From positions 1 to 64,000 of the forward strand of contig CAYUVH010000016.1 in the NCBI GenBank assembly GCA_964448135.1: a DNA stretch of 64,000 nucleotides. The letters are read 5' to 3'. The translations under genes were made by a program, and so were the position numbers. Origin of the DNA: CAYUVH01 sp964448135 (GTDB lineage Bacteria; Verrucomicrobiota; Verrucomicrobiia; Limisphaerales; UBA8199). Below the pieces are notes generated by a model. It worked only from the letters and a program-made list of their open reading frames with translations, did not search any database and was not told the DNA's origin. Positions 1 through 8,357 of the stretch are shown here, piece after piece; positions within the stretch are counted from its first letter, which is position 1; every line of letters begins with the position of its first letter.

Positions 1-1168
1 GCAGGTCGATGCGATCGAGCAAGGTCGAACCCATCACGCGCTTGGTGACGAAGGGAATCCCGAGGATCTTCGAGACCTGATTTCGGAGAAACAATCCCCA
101 CGCAGTCTTCGGAGCGAAAGAACTGCCAAATTTCTTCGCGGCATTCTGCTTGGCTAACATAAACGGGCGGAGCCGTTGTTCGTAACGCTGAAAGGCTTCC
201 TTTGGCGATCCGTTCGCCCGGGCCAATTCACCGGCGAGGACGTAGGCTCCGATCATAGCCAGTGCGGACCCCTGGCCCGCCAGCAGGGATGGCGCGAATG
301 CCGCATCCCCCACTAAAGCGACACGTCCTTCCGACCAGGTGTCCATCCGGATCTGACTGACGCGATCGAAATAGAGGTCGTCGCAGCCTGCCATTGCGGA
401 AAGAATCTGCGGACACTCCCAGCCAAGCTTTCCGAATTGTGAACGCAGCACGGCTTTGTGTGCTTCCGCGTCGAATGGCTCGCTTTTGCCCTGATATTCG
501 TCGGCGAAAACGAAGAGAAAAAGCGTGCGATTGTTTCGAATGGCCAAACGCCCTACCTGTTTGCCCGGGCAGCTGTAACTGACGTACACGTCTTCAGTCC
601 TCGGCTGGTAGCCAGGCACCTCGAAGGCTGCAACAGTATAACCAAGGAAATTCTCGAATCGGTCCTCCGGTCCGAAAACCAATTTTCGCACTCCGGAATG
701 AAGTCCGTCCGCTCCGATGACGAGATCAAAGCGTCGCGGAGGCGCGTGGTCGAAGTGGGCCTCCACTCCATCGGGCGATTGGGTGATTTTTCTGATGCCG
801 TCGCCGAACACGGTTTCACAACGCCCTTCCAGCGTTTGGTAAATGTTCCTGGCCAGATCACTTCGGGGAATTGTCACGTATCGGCCATTGGTAGCCGTCC
901 GGAAAACGTCCACGTTGAATCCCCCAATCTTCCGTCCGTGCGCGTTGACGATTCGCATCTCTTTAATGTGGTACCCGTCTCGCAGAACATTGCCGATGAT
1001 CCCCATTCGCTCCGCGATTTCGAACCCCAACCCCCAAAAATCGATGGCATAGCCGCCGGCACGCAAACAAGGCGCGCGCTCCACGAGCATTGATTGGATG
1101 CCGTATACAGAGAGCCAATAGGCCAACGTTGGCCCAGCGATGCCTATGCCTGAAATGAGAACGTTCAT
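1..1168 (-). CDS. FAD-dependent monooxygenase (UbiH/PHBH fold), 3' end outside window
   Basis: About 389 residues are visible and the C-terminus runs off the window. The N-terminus has the dinucleotide-binding motif GIGIAG at residues 7-12 with a beta2 acidic end (LVER). A DG motif (IGADGLHSG) lies near residue 151 and the FAD ribityl-binding GD motif (VALVGDAAF) near residue 285. These three are the signature of flavoprotein aromatic hydroxylases, which insert one oxygen into a small aromatic or polyketide-like substrate using NAD(P)H. The start ATG at 1166-1168 gives the motif at the usual distance from the N-terminus. No strong Shine-Dalgarno is seen. The substrate cannot be told from sequence; tetracycline-type or salicylate-type monooxygenases are both possible. 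No neighbouring pathway genes are in the window. Confidence 0.88.
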   Translation of the reverse strand, partial: MNVLISGIGIAGPTLAYWLSVYGIQSMLVERAPCLRAGGYAIDFWGLGFEIAERMGIIGNVLRDGYHIKEMRIVNAHGRKIGGFNVDVFRTATNGRYVTIPRSDLARNIYQTLEGRCETVFGDGIRKITQSPDGVEAHFDHAPPRRFDLVIGADGLHSGVRKLVFGPEDRFENFLGYTVAAFEVPGYQPRTEDVYVSYSCPGKQVGRLAIRNNRTLFLFVFADEYQGKSEPFDAEAHKAVLRSQFGKLGWECPQILSAMAGCDDLYFDRVSQIRMDTWSEGRVALVGDAAFAPSLLAGQGSALAMIGAYVLAGELARANGSPKEAFQRYEQRLRPFMLAKQNAAKKFGSSFAPKTAWGLFLRNQVSKILGIPFVTKRVMGSTLLDRIDL

Positions 1169-1219
1169 TGGCAGGCCTTTTTTCCGCCTTTTTTAATATC
1201 GCCGCTGAGAATCCTCAAT

Positions 1220-1522
1220 TCAACCCGAAGGTGTACCGGTTATCATCCCTCCGTCAAATGCCTCGGGCTTGGGCCAGGCTGCCTTAAACGGCCTCCTGCA
1301 CGCATTCTGAGGCTGCTGGCGAGGTCTTCTGAATGACCGCTTGGTTCTGACCTGGAGGGTTTGTTTCTGAAGCCCCTGGATCGCCACGACGAATTCAAGT
1401 GCTGCCGCGCCAAGTTTGTTTGGAAGGGTATTTTCGTCCACTTTGTCAGCCACTTGCACTCCGAACGAATCTTCGTGGACCAGCGTTTTGACGAATTCCA
1501 CAAACTGCTGCTTTTTATTCAT
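1220..1522 (-). CDS. Small hypothetical protein
   Basis: A 100-residue frame starts at the ATG 1520-1522. The first 60 residues look protein-like (start MNKKQQFVEFVKTLV, followed by an acidic and then a hydrophobic stretch). The last 40 residues are basic and Pro/Arg-rich and look less natural. It lies between the monooxygenase, which it follows in the opposite direction, and the GNAT gene. I recognise no family. A start further upstream would run into the GNAT gene. It could be a real short gene, a C-terminally frameshifted one, or a chance frame. Confidence 0.33.
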   Translation of the reverse strand: MNKKQQFVEFVKTLVHEDSFGVQVADKVDENTLPNKLGAAALEFVVAIQGLQKQTLQVRTKRSFRRPRQQPQNACRRPFKAAWPKPEAFDGGMITGTPSG

Positions 1523-1622
1523 GCCGGCGATTCTGGCATGGTCACTTGGACAAAGGCTGTCCAAGTCAAAAAATAGTTGTGGGAGTGCAAAGGGTGGATC
1601 AGGTTGGGGAGGAAATCGAGAA

Positions 1623-2102
1623 ATGGAACCGCCAGTCCAAGAAGAGATAGAGGAAACGGCATTGATCCAGGACAATTCAGGGAATCGCTACCTCCTGCGA
1701 ATCCGCGAACTGGGCAATCTCTGGGTGCTGAAAGTGTTCGATCGAGGGGTGCAAATAGCTCAGGCGAACTGCACCGTTCGAGAAGACGCACTTTTGGTGG
1801 GCGATCTGAATGTATACGCGAACGCAAGAGTGGCTGAGAGTCGGTTCACTACTTGGATCAAATCCGCGCTAAACGTTAGATCCAGGACTGCGAATTATCA
1901 AAGGAGAGGATTGGGAACGAAGCTGCTTCGGATTATTATCCAACGTGCTCGGTCAAAGGGATTCGCGCATGTGTGGGGCAATCTTTTTCCTCTAGACTTG
2001 CAGACAAATCCAAACCTCCCTGCTTGGTACAGGGCTTTCGGTTTCGAAGTTGAAATGGCTGAGAATATGGCCTCCGGGAGAATAGTGCTCCAGTTGCGTT
2101 GA
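1623..2102 (+). CDS. GNAT family N-acetyltransferase
   Basis: This 159-residue protein is predicted to transfer an acetyl group from acetyl-CoA to an amine. The acetyl-CoA pyrophosphate-binding motif A is seen as QRRGLGTKLL near residues 96-105. The GNAT C-terminal signature follows as an LPAWYRAFGFEVE segment, where the Tyr before the R-x-x-GF turn is the usual general acid position. The start at 1623 is preferred because a GGGGAGGAAA ribosome binding site at 1606-1615 precedes it by about eight bases; the frame is open further upstream but reads non-natural sequence. The stop overlaps a TPR-like fragment. The substrate is unknown. Confidence 0.85.
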   Translation: MEPPVQEEIEETALIQDNSGNRYLLRIRELGNLWVLKVFDRGVQIAQANCTVREDALLVGDLNVYANARVAESRFTTWIKSALNVRSRTANYQRRGLGTKLLRIIIQRARSKGFAHVWGNLFPLDLQTNPNLPAWYRAFGFEVEMAENMASGRIVLQLR

Positions 2103-2233
2103 ATACGGTTTCGGTGGTCGATCGCTTTCCGAAGGACTGGCTGATGCGATACAACCTGGCCTGCTACTTCTGTCAGTTGGGAGATCGGAAAAGTGCGTGG
2201 GGATGGTTGGAGAAGGCAATCGATTTGGCCGGC
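2099..2233 (+). pseudogene. TPR-protein fragment
   Basis: Directly after the GNAT stop the frame reads a single TPR-like unit, with RYNLACYFCQLGD followed by an AWGWLEKAI helix. After about 45 codons the frame turns into unnatural sequence although it stays open to 2467. The same unit occurs in the TPR gene at 22944-23543 (RYNLARYCCQLGD, AWYWFLRAL), so the two share ancestry. There is no ATG, only a TTG overlapping the GNAT stop. I read it as the C-terminal scrap of a decayed paralogue rather than an active gene. Confidence 0.45.
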
Positions 2234-2466
2234 ACTTCTGAGCATTCAAATTTGGGCGTTCCAAGTTTTCTGGGTTGGTCAGCACTGGCTGACACAAGAT
2301 GCTGCACGAGAGAGTGTTGGGTTTTTGCGGGACAAGCGTGCTTGTCTCGATCTGAAAGGAATGGCCTGAGAGAAAATGAAGCGCCTTTGAGATGGGAATC
2401 GCGGCCGATTCGGCCAGCTTCCTTCCATTGCCTCGGCCCAGCTCGCGTGACAATATGCAGGTCATA

Positions 2467-5400
2467 ATGAACCACCTGTTCGCCACTCTTTTGCTGCTTT
2501 GCTTCCCGTTTGTCTGTGCTCTCGGCCAAACCAACTACACTCCTCGCACTTTCTACCGATGGGCAGGCTCCGCCACCACTCTCGGAGAGGTGGACGGCAC
2601 GAATCAAATTGCCCGCTTCAACGTCGCCGTCAGTGTCGCCGCCGATTCCGCCGCGAATATCTATGTGGTGGATGCACAGGGCAAAACAGTCCGAAAAATC
2701 ACGCCCGCGGGCGTTGTGAGCACTCTCGCCGGTTCCGCGGGAACCATGGGCACCAACGACGGCATCGGATCGAGTGCGCGCTTCACTTTTCCCCAGGGAG
2801 TGGCCGCCGATAGCGCGGGCAATGTTTATGTGGTCGAATCCACGGATGCCTCCGCCGCGTACGGCTTGCGAAAAATCACCCCCGCCGGCGTGGTCACGCG
2901 GATGGAAATCTATACCATTGATTATCTGGACCAGGGAATCGGCGGCGTGCGGCATGATCTGCCGTATCTCAGCAGTATCGCCCTTGATAAATCCGGCAAT
3001 ATGTTCGTCGCCGGCATTCACGGCCAGGTTTACCGGGTTTATGGCAATTACGCACAGCCCCTGAGCGGCGTTTATGGTTCCCGGGGTACCAATGATGGCT
3101 ATTTCACCAATGCCTTTTTTGGCGAGACCATTTCCGGTCTCGCCGTGGACAGCCGCACCAATATCTATGTGTCGGACACAGCCAATCACACGATTCGCAA
3201 AATCACGCCGGACCTCACGATCACAACGATCGCGGGCGCACCTGGTCAGGCGGGCAGCAACGACGGCCCCGGCATTCTCGCTCGTTTCAATAATCCCGGC
3301 GGTCTGGTGGTGGATACCAACGGCAACATTTTCGTCACTGATTTCGGTAACTTCACCGTCCGCAAAATCACCCCCGACGGTACCGTGACCACCGTCGCTG
3401 GCGTTCCCGGAGTGGCTGGCGTTACTGATGGTGACGGCGCGAGTGCGCGTTTCGCAGGTCCCTCCGGCGTGGCCCTGGATTCCCTCGGGAGCATTTACGT
3501 CGCGGACTACACCTCCATCCGGGTGAGTTTCCGTTACGTGAACACATGGATCAGCGACGTGGGCGGAAAATGGGAGGACTCCTTGAGTTGGTCGCTGGAT
3601 GCCCCGCCTTCAACAAATGACGTCGTGGATTACATTACCAATGTCTTCAGCAAGAACGTGACGATTGACTTGGCAACGGTCCAGAACGCCGCTGAATCGC
3701 TCGTCATTAATGATCTATTCATTTCCGCACCGGATGGTGATTTAAACTCCCTGTCACTGGTTAACATGGGTTCAGCCCACTCATTGCGGGTCCTCGAGAC
3801 CCTGGTGCTCGATGGCAGGGGTGGATTGCTGATCACCAACTCCAGTCTCATCGCCGCCAATTTGTCGGTTGGCTGGACCAACGGAAATGGCGCTGTCATC
3901 GTGCGCAACGGAGGCAGGCTCCAGACGGACCTCGGCGTGGTGGGATTTCTTTCGCTGACCAACAACGCCCTCGTTGTTGGCTCCGGCGCGTCCTGGACCA
4001 ACCATGACGATTTTTACGTTGGTTATTATACCTCGGCCAACGGACTTTTGATTGGGGAAGGGGGCGTGGTGGTGAGCGAAGGCGACACCTGGCTGGGTTT
4101 GGGCGGCTATTACAATACGATCGCGGTAACAAATACCGGCTCTCTCTGGCGCACGGAGGGCAACTTGACCATCGGGCGGGAGGGGTCCATCAATCTGGTA
4201 TTGGCCGGAAGCGGTGGCACGATTGTGAACGACGGCTCGGTCGCCCTGGGTAGCGGTGGAGACAACAATCTCGCCGTAGTGACCGATCCGGGTTCTACGT
4301 GGCGAATTGCGGGAGAAGTAGTCCTGGGTGCCGACAGCGGTTCCTTAAATGGACTGCTTGTAGCGAATGGCGCGACGATGCAGGTGGGCTCGGCGGGCAA
4401 TCTGCCTCTGAACATCGGATTCGGCGGCAACACTAATATCGTGGCTGTTACGGGTTCCGGTTCCCGGTTGGATTGTTCGGGACCGATCAACCTCGCTCAC
4501 GGCGGACCAATGAACCAGAACGTACTTGAGATCGAAGACGCCGCCATGGTTATAACTCCTTCGCTCGTCGTGTCCAACGACAGCCTCGTCCTTTTGAACG
4601 GCGGCACGCTAAAGACCGGCGGCACCGTCATGAACAGTGGAGCGCTCCTTCGCGTCGGCGACGGCGTTCAGCGTGCCGCGCTTTATCTCAACGGCGGGGA
4701 TCACTGGTTCTTCGACGGTCTTGAGGTCGCCGATCACTCCGCGTTGACGGGCTGTGGCACCATCCATGGCAATGTCACCATCCGCCCGGGGGCTACGGTT
4801 GAAATCGGCTGCTGCGGCCCCATTATTTTCGCAGGCAACGTCACCAATTATGGGGTGATTATTCCGTCCTGTAATTCGCTGACCTTTTCCGGGGTGATCA
4901 TGAATTTCGGCGTTATTCTTACGAATAGCGCGCCTTCCGGGCCGCCCGCTTGTTTGACTGTCACCAATGGCAGCATCGTTGGCCAACCGGAGAATGAAAC
5001 CTACGTGGTGACCGATGATAACAATGAGGTGCAGTTGAACTGGTCGGCGGCGGCACCGGGTTCCTCCGGTTTTGTTTACGCCACTTTCACCACCGATGTA
5101 GCCATCGCAGTCGGCGTCACGAACATTGATCAGATTTCCAATGCTGCCGGCTTCAACTTCGCCACCAACTTCTTCGATGCGGTGGGAGAAGTGTACGATG
5201 CCGCTGCCAATGGCGGCATCGGGCAATTCGTTGTGCTCCGCAACCGATACTCCGGTCACTACGCCGTGGTCCGGTTTGATGATTTCCTGGAGGACAGCAG
5301 CCTCAACGCAACCTGGTGGTTTCAATCTGCGGGCGGCGGGAATTTCAGTTGTGCCGCGCAAGGTTCCGCCGTGGTTTCGCCGGTTACGAACCTGGCCCTC

Positions 5401-5592
5401 AATGCGCAAAGCGGAACGTTGGCCGCGGCGTTCAATACCGAGCCGGGGCGCGCCTACACAATTCAGTATCGTACAAATTTGACCACGTCCCCCTGGATTT
5501 CGCTTACCAATATTGCGGGTGATGGACTTTCGCACACCTTGCCCCTTCCGGCCAATCGCCCTCAGGGCTTCTACCGCGTCCTGACTCAATAA
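2467..5592 (+). CDS. Secreted NHL-propeller / beta-helix exoprotein
   Basis: This 1041-residue exported protein starts with a classic signal peptide (MNHLFATLLLLCFPF, cleavage near ALG-Q), which fixes the start at 2467; an in-frame ATG at 2455 is the alternative. Residues about 25-355 hold five or six NHL repeats (GxxLARFNNPGGLVVD, NIFVTD, VRKITPDG), which fold as a propeller that binds ligands. From about residue 358 a TWISDVGGKWED segment opens a right-handed beta-helix region like those of autotransporter-type passenger domains, with repeats of the form NxxxVxxxGSxWxxxGxLxIG up to about residue 870. The last 90 residues match the verrucomicrobial C-terminal module ending in GFYRVLTQ. The likely role is cell-surface or extracellular binding. 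The ligand is unknown. Confidence 0.85.
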   Translation: MNHLFATLLLLCFPFVCALGQTNYTPRTFYRWAGSATTLGEVDGTNQIARFNVAVSVAADSAANIYVVDAQGKTVRKITPAGVVSTLAGSAGTMGTNDGIGSSARFTFPQGVAADSAGNVYVVESTDASAAYGLRKITPAGVVTRMEIYTIDYLDQGIGGVRHDLPYLSSIALDKSGNMFVAGIHGQVYRVYGNYAQPLSGVYGSRGTNDGYFTNAFFGETISGLAVDSRTNIYVSDTANHTIRKITPDLTITTIAGAPGQAGSNDGPGILARFNNPGGLVVDTNGNIFVTDFGNFTVRKITPDGTVTTVAGVPGVAGVTDGDGASARFAGPSGVALDSLGSIYVADYTSIRVSFRYVNTWISDVGGKWEDSLSWSLDAPPSTNDVVDYITNVFSKNVTIDLATVQNAAESLVINDLFISAPDGDLNSLSLVNMGSAHSLRVLETLVLDGRGGLLITNSSLIAANLSVGWTNGNGAVIVRNGGRLQTDLGVVGFLSLTNNALVVGSGASWTNHDDFYVGYYTSANGLLIGEGGVVVSEGDTWLGLGGYYNTIAVTNTGSLWRTEGNLTIGREGSINLVLAGSGGTIVNDGSVALGSGGDNNLAVVTDPGSTWRIAGEVVLGADSGSLNGLLVANGATMQVGSAGNLPLNIGFGGNTNIVAVTGSGSRLDCSGPINLAHGGPMNQNVLEIEDAAMVITPSLVVSNDSLVLLNGGTLKTGGTVMNSGALLRVGDGVQRAALYLNGGDHWFFDGLEVADHSALTGCGTIHGNVTIRPGATVEIGCCGPIIFAGNVTNYGVIIPSCNSLTFSGVIMNFGVILTNSAPSGPPACLTVTNGSIVGQPENETYVVTDDNNEVQLNWSAAAPGSSGFVYATFTTDVAIAVGVTNIDQISNAAGFNFATNFFDAVGEVYDAAANGGIGQFVVLRNRYSGHYAVVRFDDFLEDSSLNATWWFQSAGGGNFSCAAQGSAVVSPVTNLALNAQSGTLAAAFNTEPGRAYTIQYRTNLTTSPWISLTNIAGDGLSHTLPLPANRPQGFYRVLTQ

Positions 5593-5963
5593 AGCCCGTG
5601 CTGGAATCGCTGAACTCGTGGGGGCCTGTGCCTGTCTGCTCCTCCAAGCCATAAGGACCAGTTACCCTTGAATTAGGGGCGGCCAGACTGAGTTGCACGA
5701 CAAACTCGTCCGATCGGCCCTTTTACTTCGCGAAGCTTTCCAGCAGCAATCGAAATGCCCGCGTTTTCCCGTTCGCGAACCCAAAACCTGCCCTTATGCG
5801 CATGCAGCCCCTTGGCGTATCAGAGATGATTCTGGCATAACACCTGCTTTCACTATTTTGGGGGCGGTATCGCCGGGCAATATGTGGACGAAAACGTAAT
5901 TATACATTAATCCGCCCGGCGATATGTCCACACCGCATCGCAGAAAGGTTGTGCAATTAACAT
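5593..5963. other. Intergenic region before pseudopilin
   Basis: These 371 bases hold no convincing gene on either strand; short open frames here lack natural composition. The only structure I see is the paired element at 5869-5932, described separately. A promoter for the pseudopilin should lie here but no good -35/-10 pair stands out. Confidence 0.6.
5869..5932 (+). promoter_or_regulatory. Interleaved inverted repeats upstream of pseudopilin (possible pseudoknot or tandem operator)
   Basis: ATCGCCGGGC at 5869-5878 is the exact reverse complement of GCCCGGCGAT at 5914-5923. TGTGGAC at 5883-5889 is the exact reverse complement of GTCCACA at 5926-5932. The arms are interleaved (A, B, A', B'), which in RNA is an H-type pseudoknot. 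Read as DNA, the same bases also form an 18-bp imperfect direct repeat (5871-5888 against 5914-5931, 14 of 18 identical), so two operator half-sites are equally possible. It ends 31 bases before the pseudopilin ATG. Confidence 0.45.
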
Positions 5964-6335
5964 ATGACAATGAATGCCTCTCGCCGGGCGGGGTTCACGT
6001 TGGTGGAAATCATGATCGTGGTCGCCATCATCGGTTTACTCGCGTCCATTGCTGTTCCAAACTTCGTGCGCGCGCGCACGACATCGCAGCAGAACGCCTG
6101 CATCAACAATCTCCGTCAGATTGACGGCTCGATCCAGCAGTGGGCGCTGGAAACCAAGCAGGACGCCGCAGCCACCGTGCGTTACACCGACATCTCTATT
6201 TACATGCGCAGCGCCTGCGTTTGTCCTTCCGGCGGCACCAGCTTTGCCAACAGCTACACCATCTCCAATGTATCCACCCCGCCGACCTGCAAGAAGTCCA
6301 CGGCCCACCTCTTGCCGACGCAGACCAGCAGCTAG
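5964..6335 (+). CDS. Type II secretion-type pseudopilin (prepilin-like protein)
   Basis: This 123-residue protein has the prepilin leader and class III cleavage site G|FTLVEIM with the conserved Glu at +5. It is followed by a hydrophobic helix (MIVVAIIGLLASIAV) and the PNFVRARTTSQQNAC turn typical of GspG-like and short verrucomicrobial pseudopilins. A prepilin peptidase would cleave after Gly and methylate the Phe. The mature domain is short with three Cys. The start is ATG 5964, with a second in-frame ATG at 5970. No secretion machinery genes are adjacent; such orphan pseudopilins are common in this phylum, so the partner is unknown. Confidence 0.86.
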   Translation: MTMNASRRAGFTLVEIMIVVAIIGLLASIAVPNFVRARTTSQQNACINNLRQIDGSIQQWALETKQDAAATVRYTDISIYMRSACVCPSGGTSFANSYTISNVSTPPTCKKSTAHLLPTQTSS

Positions 6336-6373
6336 GCCAACCGGCTATATTTTACACTACCCAGTCCCTCAAG

Positions 6374-6410
6374 CTCGGTGGGAATTCGATTCCCACCGGG
6401 CCCTTTGTTT
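6374..6410 (+). terminator. Rho-independent-type terminator after pseudopilin
   Basis: A 12-bp hairpin (CTCGGTGGGAAT, loop TCG, ATTCCCACCGGG; one G-T pair) spans 6374-6400 and is followed by CCCTTTGTTT. It lies 38 bases after the pseudopilin stop, between two convergent genes. Confidence 0.65.
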
Positions 6411-6537
6411 CGCGGATCGACTGCTTTGGCTGAGTTTCTTGGCCGAGGGTGATGACAGCCTGAAGCTCTTTACCGATACACAAATAGCGAAGAGATTGTG
6501 AGGCATTCCCAATGCGGCAGAATCCCGCATGCGAGGT

Positions 6538-7896
6538 TCAAGGCAACGACTTTCGCCAGTGAAGCAGAGTTTGTGTCAGACGTTCGGTAACTTCTGGATT
6601 TCTCGCAGCAACGTTACGCGTTTCATTTCGATCAGACGCCAAGTCGTACAGTTGCACATCAGTGCTATCAGCATTTACGAGCAATTTCCAATTCTGGTCT
6701 CGAATGGCGAGGTTAGGGCTACGCTGACCAGGATATTCTCTGGGATAGCCAAAAGTTTCATTCCGTCCATATTCCCAGAACATCGGAAGCTTACGTTCCG
6801 CTCTGTGTCCCGAAAAGGACGCGCTCAAATCTTCACCATCCAATTTTATATCATGGGGTATTGGCGTTCCTGCGAGCTTGCAGAACGTCGGGAAGAAATC
6901 CACCGCGTTCATAATTGTCTGCCCATCAACGCGCCCTGCCGGAGCATGTCCCGGCCAACGCACGATAAGTGGCTCTCGCGTGCCGCCTTCGTAAAGACTG
7001 TCTTTTGCCCCTCGCAACCCCCTGGTGCGCGCATTGTTCAGCGTTGGCAACGGCCCATTGTCGCTCGTGAAGATTACGATGGTATTTTGATCGAGCTTCA
7101 GTTCCTTGAGGCCCGCCATCAAACGCCCAATCTGTTTGTCGTACTCAGCGAGGACGGGTTTGAGGGTCGATTCTTTTTCCGGGTAATGGTGCTTGTTCAG
7201 ATCGGTGCCCTGCGGCACCCACGGAGTGTGGACGTCATCGGGCCAAAGATTCACGTAGCACGGCTGGTTTTGGTGCCGCTGAAGAAAATCCAACGTTTTG
7301 TCAACAAAGTAGGCACTGCGGTCCCACCGCTTGATTCTGTCATGGGCCGACCAAATCCAGTTCGTCCCGGTAAGATTTGGATCAGGTTCGGGGCTTTCGT
7401 AGGTGCTCGCGTGCTCATCAAACCCGTATTCGCGAAAGGGAGGCGCATTCGTCACGTCGCGCCCGCCACCCATGTGCCATTTACCAAACATTCCGGTGGC
7501 ATATCCAGCCGCCTTCAACGTTCGAGCCATCGAAGGCGCTTTCGGATCGAGGAAATCAACCTGTTCAGAAGCCCGATTCCTGGCGCGCGTATTTAGAAAA
7601 TTCGTGATCTTCCAACGGGCAGGGTAACAGCCGGTCAAGAAACCGGTGCGCGATGGCGAACACACCGGCGACGCCACATAAAATTCGGTGAATCGCGTGC
7701 CTTCCCTGGCGAGCTGATCTATATGCGGTGTCGGAACGAATCTTCCGCCGTAGCAGCCGACATCACCATATCCCATGTCGTCGGTGAGAATAAATAGAAT
7801 ATTAGGTTGCTCAGCCGCCTTCGTGAAACTCCAGCTCAACAACGCAGCGGATAAAGCGAGTGTGATATATGACCGGAGTCGGGTAAGTCTTATCAT
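6538..7896 (-). CDS. Secreted sulfatase (arylsulfatase A type, family S1)
   Basis: This 452-residue enzyme hydrolyses sulfate esters, probably on polysaccharide or a steroid/aryl sulfate. The signal peptide covers about residues 1-27. The metal site begins with PNILFILTDDMGYGD (Asp39/Asp40). The formylglycine motif CSPSR starts at Cys79, which must be converted to formylglycine by a sulfatase-modifying enzyme not found in this window. A second metal-binding cluster follows (IVIFTSDNGP), then the C-terminal subdomain with the usual ENLYDLxxDxxE-like stretch (QLYDLASDRNET). Start 7896 is chosen because it puts the signal peptide first; an upstream ATG at 7977 would add 27 non-signal residues. 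It converges with the pseudopilin gene. Confidence 0.93.
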   Translation of the reverse strand: MIRLTRLRSYITLALSAALLSWSFTKAAEQPNILFILTDDMGYGDVGCYGGRFVPTPHIDQLAREGTRFTEFYVASPVCSPSRTGFLTGCYPARWKITNFLNTRARNRASEQVDFLDPKAPSMARTLKAAGYATGMFGKWHMGGGRDVTNAPPFREYGFDEHASTYESPEPDPNLTGTNWIWSAHDRIKRWDRSAYFVDKTLDFLQRHQNQPCYVNLWPDDVHTPWVPQGTDLNKHHYPEKESTLKPVLAEYDKQIGRLMAGLKELKLDQNTIVIFTSDNGPLPTLNNARTRGLRGAKDSLYEGGTREPLIVRWPGHAPAGRVDGQTIMNAVDFFPTFCKLAGTPIPHDIKLDGEDLSASFSGHRAERKLPMFWEYGRNETFGYPREYPGQRSPNLAIRDQNWKLLVNADSTDVQLYDLASDRNETRNVAARNPEVTERLTQTLLHWRKSLP

Positions 7897-8191
7897 TGTT
7901 CCGCTTTCATTTCTTCGCTTCGTGAAAATCTGCGCCGGCAACGGCAACCCTCGCGATTGCCCGCTTAAGACAAGCATTCAGCGATTGGGCCATTGGGGCA
8001 ATACCCGCAAATTGAGGGACTCGGTACAGCGCCCGCGGATTCGTAGGGGCTATAGATTGTCCGGCTGTCCGGCTTGAAACACACTTGAACGCGAAATCTT
8101 CACGCCGGAAATCCGGTCGAGACGACCGGGGCAGAAACCGTGCCGGAGCGTTGCACGATGAGTATCGAGGGTTGCATCCAGGCTTGGCGCC

Positions 8192-8219
8192 TTGACCTTA
8201 AGGGTCGCTACTCTATAGT
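8192..8219 (+). promoter_or_regulatory. Sigma-70-type promoter of antiporter leader
   Basis: TTGACC at 8192-8197, a 16-base spacer, and TATAGT at 8214-8219. Transcription would begin near 8226, giving a leader of about 130 bases before the antiporter ATG. That leader contains the structured element at 8257-8350. Confidence 0.6.
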
Positions 8220-8256
8220 GCGATTGAGGATTGGGCTCTTTGTCCTGATTCTCGAA

Positions 8257-8350
8257 AAGGGTTCGGGGTTGTGTTGCCTCGGAGGTCAAAACGGATGGTC
8301 GGGCCGCCATCCGGTGAAGGGCATTGCCCTGCTGGCGAAGCCACATCGGA
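8257..8350 (+). promoter_or_regulatory. Structured 5' leader element, copy A (riboswitch-like)
   Basis: The element contains a 7-bp hairpin CGGATGG / CCATCCG (8292-8298 with 8307-8313) whose 8-base loop is TCGGGCCG. A second hairpin AGGGC-ATT-GCCCT lies at 8318-8330 and a third TGGC-GAA-GCCA at 8333-8343, and it ends 7 bases before the antiporter ATG. A second copy with near-identical core and exact spacing occurs at 15328-15419. Because it sits in the leader of a Na+/H+ antiporter, a cation-sensing riboswitch of the nhaA-I (lithium/sodium) type is a reasonable hypothesis. I cannot confirm the family match. Confidence 0.5.
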
Positions 8351-8357
8351 TAATTGA

